Source: JBBTQZ01 sp038065435 | GTDB taxonomy: Bacteria > Patescibacteriota > Minisyncoccia > Phycocordibacterales > WO2-35-19 | Direction: 5' to 3' | Assembly: GCA_038065435.1 (NCBI GenBank) | Contig: JBBTQZ010000039.1 | Span: forward strand, 1 to 10,034 | Length of the DNA stretch: 10,034 nucleotides | Part shown: piece after piece, positions 1 to 5,633 of the stretch | Layout: every line of letters starts with the position of its first letter | Numbering within the stretch: the first letter of the stretch is position 1 | Position numbers and translations under genes: made by a program | Notes under the pieces: generated by a model | Database searches by the model: none | The model's input: the letters and a program-made list of their open reading frames with translations, nothing else | Told to the model about the DNA's origin: nothing

Positions 1-1
1 T

Positions 2-382
2 GGTTTGGATTGCGAGATCTTTTCTTTTGAAGCTCTTGAAAGGGCATACAGGAATGCTCAAGAAGAATTTGAGCATGAACATGTGACCCCATATATTTGG
101 CAGAATAAAAAAGACGAATTTAATTTAGGTAAAATTGTAATTGCCCCGCCAGAGCTACATAGGAGCGAGTACAGACTTTGTGTAGATTACCCAGAAGATT
201 TTGAAATTATAGAAATTATATACAAAAAATTTAACCCAAAAGACGGCGAGATTATAGATATAAAGGAAGTTGTAAGATTTTTGGATGAAAATCCAGATAT
301 TGTTAAAATTAATGCCGACTGTGAAATCAAACACGACCAACACGCTCCGGTCAATGTGATCCAAAAAGCCACTAAGGGATAG
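2..382 (+). CDS. SpsF/NeuA-like CMP-sugar cytidylyltransferase, C-terminal part
   Basis: The frame is open to the left edge, so this is a 3' fragment. A TTG at 5 is only an internal codon, and the N-terminal CTP-binding loop is missing. Visible residues match the C-terminal half of SpsF-type cytidylyltransferases: GLDCEIFSFEALERA, then EHVTPYI, then RLCVDYPEDFEII, and a helix ending in ENPDIVKINAD. This family (related to KdsB and NeuA) transfers CMP from CTP to a nonulosonic or Kdo-like acid in the cytoplasm. The nearby pseI-like gene supports a role in activating pseudaminic or a related acid; in Bacillus the sps operon pairs SpsE (NeuB-like) with SpsF. About 125 residues remain of a usual 230-250. 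The exact sugar cannot be read from this fragment. Confidence 0.8.
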   Translation, partial: GLDCEIFSFEALERAYRNAQEEFEHEHVTPYIWQNKKDEFNLGKIVIAPPELHRSEYRLCVDYPEDFEIIEIIYKKFNPKDGEIIDIKEVVRFLDENPDIVKINADCEIKHDQHAPVNVIQKATKG

Positions 383-395
383 ATATGGGGCGTTT

Positions 396-424
396 TTGAC
401 ATTAAGATAATAAAATGCTAAAGT
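396..424 (+). promoter_or_regulatory. Sigma-70-type promoter for the DUF218-like gene
   Basis: TTGACA (396-401), a 17-nt spacer and TAAAGT (419-424) preceded by TGC give an extended -10 promoter. Transcription would begin near 431. The -10 covers the ATG at 415, which argues against that start and for ATG 442. Confidence 0.65.
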
Positions 425-430
425 TTGACT

Positions 431-435
431 GGAGG
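431..435 (+). promoter_or_regulatory. Shine-Dalgarno GGAGG fixing the start at 442
   Basis: GGAGG is followed by 6 nt (tccata) and ATG at 442. It is the clearest Shine-Dalgarno sequence in the window; most other genes here lack one. Confidence 0.8.
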
Positions 436-441
436 TCCATA

Positions 442-1128
442 ATGAACATTGCTCGAGTACGGGAACGGAATGAAACGAGCACTATTGCCGCTTTGTGCAT
501 AGGCATCTTGTCTCTTCCCAGAAGTGTTGCGGTAGATGCTCTGGTAGTGCCACAGGGCGAAGATGAGATATGGCGGGTGACGGCTGCGGTCAGAGACTGG
601 AATGTCCACAAAACTGCCAAATACCTATTGATCGCAGGCGATCAATGGAAAGCCACTGGTCAAGGGCGCCCCCAAGAAGGGAAAAGTGGCCCAGATATTA
701 CTTTGGAGTCGCTACGCAATCCGCCCTACTCTCTCACAAGGAATGATGGGGTGATAGTCAACGACTTTGATGCTAATACCAAAACCCAAACAGAATGGGT
801 TTGGGGCAAGATGAATGATTTGGGGCTCTCAAGTTTCGAGCTCCATGTTTCTCCATATCACCTAGTTAGGTGGTACCTCACCTTTCTCAAGACATCAGTC
901 AAGCTCGGCAAGCTCTTTGTTGTTATCCCGTCTCCAACACCGTCTGAGATGGATAGAGTGGCACCACTTTCGGGGGCTACACCATGGGAGTTGGTGGCTG
1001 GGGAGGTACAAAGGATCAAAATGTATCAAGAGAAAGAGGATGTTGGAGATGTAGCCACTCTTTTTGAGCTTCAAGAATATCTCAAGTGGCTCTGGCAACA
1101 GCCTGTTTTGGCGGATCACAGAATCTAG
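442..1128 (+). CDS. DUF218/YdcF-like protein
   Basis: A 228-aa protein starting at ATG 442, chosen because GGAGG lies 6 nt upstream and the alternative ATG 415 overlaps the promoter. It resembles the DUF218 (YdcF/SanA) fold: an N-terminal strand VDALVVPQG with a following Arg, a strand KYLLIAGDQ, an NTKTQTEW segment where the family has its T-x-E-N-like helix, and VSPYHLVRWYLTF matching the family's Ser/Thr-x-x-His-x-x-Arg motif. No signal peptide or membrane helix is seen. The biochemical role of DUF218 is poorly known; roles in envelope or surface-glycan metabolism have been suggested. GC content is clearly higher (about 37-62% in 60-nt blocks I counted) than in pseI (32% in one block). It has its own promoter and terminator, so it looks like an inserted autonomous unit between the sugar genes. 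The family call is from motif resemblance only. Confidence 0.6.
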   Translation: MNIARVRERNETSTIAALCIGILSLPRSVAVDALVVPQGEDEIWRVTAAVRDWNVHKTAKYLLIAGDQWKATGQGRPQEGKSGPDITLESLRNPPYSLTRNDGVIVNDFDANTKTQTEWVWGKMNDLGLSSFELHVSPYHLVRWYLTFLKTSVKLGKLFVVIPSPTPSEMDRVAPLSGATPWELVAGEVQRIKMYQEKEDVGDVATLFELQEYLKWLWQQPVLADHRI

Positions 1129-1146
1129 TCTACAAATTTAGTTGGT

Positions 1147-1181
1147 CGACGGGGACTCCTTGGTCCCCGTCGTTTTCTTTT
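1147..1181 (+). terminator. Rho-independent terminator after the DUF218-like gene
   Basis: A perfect 10-bp GC-rich stem (1147-1156 with 1163-1172), a 6-nt loop TCCTTG and then TTTTCTTTT. It ends transcription 19 nt after the stop codon and isolates this gene from pseI. Confidence 0.93.
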
Positions 1182-1196
1182 AAATTTATTTATAAA

Positions 1197-1205
1197 TGTT
1201 AATAT
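1197..1205 (+). promoter_or_regulatory. Extended -10 promoter for pseI
   Basis: TG-T-TAATAT (1197-1205) lies just after the upstream terminator; no good -35 is seen. The -10 ends 9 nt before ATG 1215, so the transcript would start about 3 nt upstream of the start codon. There is no Shine-Dalgarno sequence. Confidence 0.5.
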
Positions 1206-1214
1206 TGTCTTGGT

Positions 1215-2357
1215 ATGAAAAAAAGCAATCCTGTCATTATAAACACTCCGAAAGGGAGAAGAAAGATCGGACCAGGAGAACCGAGCTTTATTATTGCCGA
1301 GATGTCTGGCAATCATAATAGAAATTATGAAAAGGCGGAAGAGATAGTGCGTGAAGCAGCCAAAGCTGGTGCTGATGCAATAAAACTTCAGACTTATACT
1401 GCTGACACTATCACGATAGACTCAAAGAAACCCTGGTTTATGGAAAAAAACAAAGAAAATCCTGCTGAATGGCAAGGGACTTCTCTGTACGAATTGTATA
1501 CTAAAGGCAATACACCTTGGGAGTGGCATAAGCCACTGAAAGCACTGGCTGAATCATTGGGTTTGGCATTTTTCTCAACTCCTTTTGATACAACAGCCGT
1601 CGATTTCTTAGAAGATTTGGGGGTAGATTTTTATAAAATCGCCTCTTATGAATCAACAGATCACTTACTGATGAAGAAAATAGCCAGTACTGGAAAGCCG
1701 ATCATTATGTCTCTCGGTTATCCGACACGCGATGAGACAGATGAATCAGTAGCTTTTTTGAGAAGTCTGGGGGTCAATAATTTAATATTACTTCATTGTG
1801 TTACTTACTATTCTGATAAATTGGACCCAGCTCAGTCATATTTGGCTACCATGTTGGATATGGCACAAAGGTATGAAGTTCCAGTAGGTTTGTCTGATAA
1901 TAATGGCGGTATTGAAGTACCTGTTCTTGCCATAGCTCTAGGGGCTTCTGTGCTTGAGAAGCACATGATAATTGCAAAAGAAGAAGGGGGCAACGATTCT
2001 CGATTTTCCTTGAGTGCTAAAAATTTTGCTGATATGGTCTCTACTATTAGACAGGTAGAAAAGGATCCAGAATCCTTTGTTCGTGGATGCCCGTGGTTAA
2101 AAGAAGCTTTGGGTAGTGTCGTTTATGGACCTAGAAGTGAACAAGAAAATTATAATATGAAGTTTAGAAGGTCTTTATTTGTGGTAGAGGATATAAAAAG
2201 GGGTGAGACTTTTACTTCTCAAAATATTAGGTCTATTAGACCTAATATTGGCCTAGAGACTAAGTATTTTTGGGATATAATAGGGAAGAAAGCTACTCGA
2301 AATATTGAGCGGGCAGAACCACTGAGTTGGGATATGATAGAGAGGATAGAAAGTTGA
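1215..2357 (+). CDS. pseI: Pseudaminic acid synthase-like (NeuB/SpsE family)
   Basis: A 380-aa protein, slightly longer than the usual ~350. Family enzymes condense phosphoenolpyruvate with a hexose to form a nine-carbon nonulosonic acid in the cytoplasm. Visible features are IIAEMSGNHN at the N-terminus, KLQTYTADT, the PseI-type stretch SLYELYTKGNTPWEWHKPL, FFSTPFD, YKIAS (Lys141), EKH (His250), and a C-terminal SAF/antifreeze-like domain (about 317-377) with FRRSLFVVEDIKRGE and SIRPNIGL. Several active-site motifs differ from the family: SDHT reads SDNN (Asn229), the STG motif reads SLGY (166-169), and the C-T-S-x-Y-P motif reads CVTYYSD (195-201). Asn229 stands exactly 21 residues before His250, the spacing of the two metal-binding histidines in NeuB. 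The barrel and SAF domain otherwise look intact. The substrate may therefore differ from that of classical PseI, or activity may be altered. Confidence 0.88.
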   Translation: MKKSNPVIINTPKGRRKIGPGEPSFIIAEMSGNHNRNYEKAEEIVREAAKAGADAIKLQTYTADTITIDSKKPWFMEKNKENPAEWQGTSLYELYTKGNTPWEWHKPLKALAESLGLAFFSTPFDTTAVDFLEDLGVDFYKIASYESTDHLLMKKIASTGKPIIMSLGYPTRDETDESVAFLRSLGVNNLILLHCVTYYSDKLDPAQSYLATMLDMAQRYEVPVGLSDNNGGIEVPVLAIALGASVLEKHMIIAKEEGGNDSRFSLSAKNFADMVSTIRQVEKDPESFVRGCPWLKEALGSVVYGPRSEQENYNMKFRRSLFVVEDIKRGETFTSQNIRSIRPNIGLETKYFWDIIGKKATRNIERAEPLSWDMIERIES

Positions 2358-2382
2358 AATAAAAACAAAAATCTTGTAGTAT
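2354..2382 (+). promoter_or_regulatory. Promoter for the paralogous unknown pair
   Basis: TTGAAA (2354-2359), a 17-nt spacer and TAGTAT (2377-2382). The -10 ends 6 nt before ATG 2389, which predicts a leaderless transcript. The -35 overlaps the pseI stop codon, and there is no Shine-Dalgarno sequence. Confidence 0.55.
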
Positions 2383-2388
2383 CTTCTC

Positions 2389-3186
2389 ATGGAGAAAACA
2401 TTAGCTCATCCACTATTCAGTCAAAAGCTTATAGATTTAAAATTTAAAACATTGGCAAAAATAGCCAACTATTTTTTATCTTTAGGGGGAATCTCTTACT
2501 ACATATTTGATGAGACGTTCTCTACTAGAATAGTTTTGTTTAATTATGCTAGTCATTATGCGAACGATGATTTCCCTTGTGACTGGAAGATAATTTTATA
2601 TTCTTCTTCGGGAGAAAAGATTTTTTCAAAAGAGGGAACTTTTGTGGGTCAAGCGACGGTAGTGGTTGATTTGGAAGAAATAAAACCTAAAAGTAAATAT
2701 GGGATAGTAGTAGCCCATATTAAACCTAATAATAAAGGGAAAATTTTGAGTAAATCGTATGACTCTATATTTTTTACAGAGCATTATAATCGTGACAATC
2801 TCTATCATGATGTAGCTCATAGTTTGCGTTGGCCGACATCATTTAAATATCTTTACAACATAACAGGACATGGCTTTTCTATTTTATCGGGAGCGAAGGC
2901 CTATCTTATGATAGGTAATTCTTACGATGCAAAAATCGGTGGTAGAAATTTAATGTGTGTTCCTACTGTAGAATTGACTAATTATATGGGTAAAGTTAGA
3001 AAAGTTGAACTTTCTCCGATCGCCCCTATGGGTTGTATTAGAGCTGATTTGAATGAATTATTCCCAGATTTAAAAGATCATTTTGTTGGTCAGCCAGGGA
3101 TGATAAAGGTCATAGGAGCCAATGTGATACGCAAACCCTTTTTCTATCAAACAAACGGGTCGTATATATCTTCAGACCATCTATAA
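2389..3186 (+). CDS. Unknown beta-rich protein, two repeated domains (paralogue A)
   Basis: A 265-aa protein that I do not recognise. No signal peptide or clear membrane helix is seen. The sequence alternates hydrophobic and polar residues as in beta sheets. Two parts look related: residues about 40-130 (STRIVLFNY, WKIILYSSSGEKIF, a VVVDLEEI strand-turn) and about 165-265 (AYLMIGNS, VELSPIAPMGCIRADLNELF, KPFFYQTNGSYISSDHL). The second half aligns by eye with the C-terminal half of the next gene: both have IAP-x-G, an Asp-containing turn, P-x-FF, then a Gly and IS-x-x-H. Start ATG 2389 is supported by a -10 element 6 nt upstream. It lies downstream of pseI, 5 nt before its paralogue, so a role in modifying, transferring or binding the glycan is plausible. 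The sequence names no function. Confidence 0.75.
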   Translation: MEKTLAHPLFSQKLIDLKFKTLAKIANYFLSLGGISYYIFDETFSTRIVLFNYASHYANDDFPCDWKIILYSSSGEKIFSKEGTFVGQATVVVDLEEIKPKSKYGIVVAHIKPNNKGKILSKSYDSIFFTEHYNRDNLYHDVAHSLRWPTSFKYLYNITGHGFSILSGAKAYLMIGNSYDAKIGGRNLMCVPTVELTNYMGKVRKVELSPIAPMGCIRADLNELFPDLKDHFVGQPGMIKVIGANVIRKPFFYQTNGSYISSDHL

Positions 3187-3191
3187 ATCAA

Positions 3192-4115
3192 ATGAAAGAC
3201 AATATAGATAAAAATTGGAAAGAACTTTTGAGAACCAATAATCAAACAGTATTTTCTAGTTACGTTCATGTTAGTAACGATAGTCAAAACACTCTCTTTG
3301 AATATGTTAATGATTCGGGTTACGAGGAAGATGTTAGGGTCCTTATCCTCACTCAAGAAGGAAAGTTGGCTATGCCATATAAAAATTATCATTTAGGTTT
3401 GGGAGAAACTATAAGAATAGATATGCGAAAATGGTTAGATGAAGTCAATCTTCACAGCTTCATGGGTAGTCTCATGGTGCTTCATAGACACTCAAATCCT
3501 CCAGAAGGTTTGAAACCAATCAGATCAATGATGTCCTACTGGATTTCAAAAGACTTTAGTACTCAAGTTGGTTCTTCTGGCTACATGGCTCTGAATGTAA
3601 GAGGTAAGAAAGAAAAACAAAGTTTTTTTATGTTCTGCCCCTCAGTTATTAGCACCAATAACTATAAGACTACTATAGCTATTTTTAATCATTCAACTGA
3701 ACCTGAATATAATGACGAAGTCACTCTCTACCCAAGGCTTAATGACGAAGAAGGCACTTCTATTATTGGTGGGCCGTTTAAGATAGCTCCGTTTGGTCTT
3801 TCTGTTTTAGATATTGAAAAACATTTTGGTAAAGATATTTTGAAGACAAATAAGAGATATTCAATCACGATTTCTCATGTTGGACATGTCTTAGGGCCAC
3901 TATTTTTCCATGTATCACGTTCTAGTGGAGATATTATATCAGGTCGTCATACTCAACCAGCAGCCGGTATCTTCAAACCAATTCAAGGATTTTATCCAAA
4001 TCTTGTGAGGTCTTTTTTGCCGTTTTTAGCAGATGGAGCTATATCTTTAGCCAAACTTATTTTAAGAAGAAAGCCAAAACCAATTGAAAATATAAAAGAG
4101 ACGGTTATGGATTAA
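3192..4115 (+). CDS. Unknown beta-rich protein, two repeated domains (paralogue B)
   Basis: A 307-aa protein, unrecognised, starting 5 nt after paralogue A stops, so probably co-transcribed. The first domain (about 16-120) has SSYVHVSND, VRVLILTQEGKL, ETIRIDMRKWL, GSLMVLHRHS and MMSYWIS. The second (about 140-255) has TIAIFNHS, VTLYPRLND, FKIAPFGLSVLDIEKHF, LGPLFFHVSRSSGDIISGRHT. These mirror the two domains of the preceding protein. After residue 265 comes a different tail: a moderately hydrophobic helix (SFLPFLADGAISLAKLIL) followed by a basic stretch RRKPKP, which may associate with the membrane. There is no catalytic motif that I can name. The conserved Arg, His and Asp residues of the SRSSGDIISGRHT segment would be the first candidates for a functional site. 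Confidence 0.77.
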   Translation: MKDNIDKNWKELLRTNNQTVFSSYVHVSNDSQNTLFEYVNDSGYEEDVRVLILTQEGKLAMPYKNYHLGLGETIRIDMRKWLDEVNLHSFMGSLMVLHRHSNPPEGLKPIRSMMSYWISKDFSTQVGSSGYMALNVRGKKEKQSFFMFCPSVISTNNYKTTIAIFNHSTEPEYNDEVTLYPRLNDEEGTSIIGGPFKIAPFGLSVLDIEKHFGKDILKTNKRYSITISHVGHVLGPLFFHVSRSSGDIISGRHTQPAAGIFKPIQGFYPNLVRSFLPFLADGAISLAKLILRRKPKPIENIKETVMD

Positions 4116-4126
4116 TCAAAATACTA

Positions 4127-4912
4127 ATGAATAAAAATAAAACATTTAAAGAAAAAATAAAAGCTATTTATTTTATGCTCTATCCACGAAAAATTACATT
4201 TTTTCCTAATATATTTTCTTATATTGCTCAATCAAGATTTTTCGTCTGGGGGCGTTTATGGGTTAGATTTATTTTTTTCTTTTTAATAAACAGAGGTAAA
4301 ATTAATACTATTGAAACCAAAAATGGTAGCCACATATCAAAAGTAGTTCACCACAATTTTACTGAAAATTTCAATTTGATGGTGTTTAACAGGGGAAGAA
4401 TCGAAAGTCTGTTATACCCACTTTTAAGTGTACCTTACGTTAGAAGAAATGCTGGAGCATTGAAAGTTCTGTCTATTGGCCCTAGAAATGAAGGTGAACT
4501 TTTATTGCTCTTTAGCCATGGTTTTAAATGGCAAAATATCGTTGGGATAGACCTTTTTTCTTACTCTCCTAAAATCAAAGTTATGGATATGCACGGCATG
4601 ACATTTGAAGACAACAGTTTTGATATTATCACTAGCTCTCGGGTGTTGAGTTATAGTAAGGGTTTAGAGGTGCAAAAGGCCATAAATGAGATAATCAGAG
4701 TAGCTAAAAATGGGGCTATAGTGGCGATAGGGATAGCGTGGAATGTAGACCCTCACGATGACGAGGATTATGCCGGTAACAGATTTGACGGCTGGCTAGA
4801 TGAGATTTTCAGTTATTTTAAAGATCATATAGATTACATATATTGGCGTAATGAAGAAAAAAAAGATGGTGGTCTTGGTGATATGACAACTGTTTTTAGG
4901 ATTAAGAAATAA
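4127..4912 (+). CDS. Class I SAM-dependent methyltransferase (Methyltransf_11-like)
   Basis: A 261-aa protein 11 nt after the preceding gene, probably in the same operon. The C-terminal half has a class I methyltransferase fold: motif I VLSIGPRNEGE (residues 114-124), the acidic residue after strand 2 in VGIDLFSYSP (Asp142), MDMHGMTFEDNSFDIITSSRVL (from 153) covering motifs II-III, and EIIRVAKNGAIVAIG as the motif after strand 5. The N-terminal ~110 residues are a separate basic and aromatic region with a hydrophobic stretch near 38-57 (FFVWGRLWVRFIFFFLI), so it may sit on the membrane. The context suggests methylation of the nonulosonic acid or another glycan residue, but the acceptor is unknown. 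The stop codon lies 1 nt from the stop of the convergent gene, with no terminator between. Confidence 0.8.
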   Translation: MNKNKTFKEKIKAIYFMLYPRKITFFPNIFSYIAQSRFFVWGRLWVRFIFFFLINRGKINTIETKNGSHISKVVHHNFTENFNLMVFNRGRIESLLYPLLSVPYVRRNAGALKVLSIGPRNEGELLLLFSHGFKWQNIVGIDLFSYSPKIKVMDMHGMTFEDNSFDIITSSRVLSYSKGLEVQKAINEIIRVAKNGAIVAIGIAWNVDPHDDEDYAGNRFDGWLDEIFSYFKDHIDYIYWRNEEKKDGGLGDMTTVFRIKK

Positions 4913-4913
4913 T

Positions 4914-5597
4914 CTATTTATAATTTTCGTAGTGGATAAGGTCTCTGGCTATTCCTCTTTGTAAAAGGTTGTTCTCGATGTGGGTGATAAATTGGTCACC
5001 CCCACAGAGATAAAAATTATTTTTTTGATCAAAATTGATGTTTGATATGCATAGATCTCTATAATCTGAAGCATCTTTACTAGTGATAAGAGTGTATTGG
5101 AAGTTTGGATGAGCTTTTTTGCAATCTTCGAATTCGGAGTGAAAGATTATTTCATCTTGCATGGAAAAGCCTGATATTAAATGAATTGGATACGCGAATT
5201 TATGATTTTTTAATAAATCATAAATCATTGAACGCAAGGGTGCGATGCCGGTCCCAGAAGATATGAAATGGACACCATTTTCATGATTCAAAAAACAGAA
5301 ATCTCCCTTAGGTGGTGAAATGGAAATTTGATCACCTACATTTGATCTTTCAAAAAATACTGAGGCTAAACCTCCGGGTATGATTTTTATGATTAATTCT
5401 ATTATGTTAGTTTTTGTCGGCGGCGAAGCAATTGAGAAGTATCTCTTAGTGTGTCCATCTGGAGTTGGTATGTTGATTCCTATATGTTGGCCGGCTTTAA
5501 ATGATAGTATTTCCGGGTATTCAAGAGAGATTAAAAAAGTGGCCGGTGTCAAAGCTTCTTTTTTGGTCAAAATTGCTACCGATGCGTTTTCTGTCAT
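4914..5597 (-). CDS. FAD/NAD(P)H oxidoreductase (ferredoxin-NADP reductase family)
   Basis: A 227-aa cytoplasmic protein, about the length of a minimal FAD-NAD(P) reductase module, with no 2Fe-2S domain. The N-terminal beta-barrel has FKAGQHIGINIP and the FAD-binding KRYFSIASPP (Arg52, Ser55; the usual third-position Tyr is Phe). The NAD(P) domain begins with HFISSGTGIAPLRSM (about 110-124), and a Cys-Gly-Gly motif YLCGGDQ (196-202) sits where the family binds nicotinamide. The C-terminus is HYENYK, resembling the Glu-x-x-aromatic ends of the family. It moves electrons between NAD(P)H and a one-electron partner or fused oxygenase; the partner is not visible here. It is the only minus-strand gene in a plus-strand locus: convergent with the methyltransferase and divergent from the ligase. 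A link to sugar modification is possible but not shown. Confidence 0.87.
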   Translation of the reverse strand: MTENASVAILTKKEALTPATFLISLEYPEILSFKAGQHIGINIPTPDGHTKRYFSIASPPTKTNIIELIIKIIPGGLASVFFERSNVGDQISISPPKGDFCFLNHENGVHFISSGTGIAPLRSMIYDLLKNHKFAYPIHLISGFSMQDEIIFHSEFEDCKKAHPNFQYTLITSKDASDYRDLCISNINFDQKNNFYLCGGDQFITHIENNLLQRGIARDLIHYENYK

Positions 5598-5618
5598 GGT
5601 GGAAATTTAATGGTAATA

Positions 5619-5627
5619 TGCTAACAT
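5619..5627 (+). promoter_or_regulatory. Extended -10 promoter for the O-antigen ligase gene
   Basis: TG-C-TAACAT, with the -10 ending 6 nt before ATG 5634 and no convincing -35. It lies in the 36-nt gap shared with the divergent oxidoreductase, whose own promoter must overlap it. Confidence 0.5.
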
Positions 5628-5633
5628 ATTTTT

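Noticed and set aside
415..441. ATG 415 as the start of the DUF218-like gene
   Set aside because: It overlaps the -10 element (419-424) and lies upstream of the predicted transcript start; ATG 442 has GGAGG at 6 nt.
3182..3187. TATAAA as a separate promoter for paralogue B
   Set aside because: It overlaps the stop codon of paralogue A only 5 nt upstream, has no -35 match, and co-transcription from 2354-2382 is simpler.
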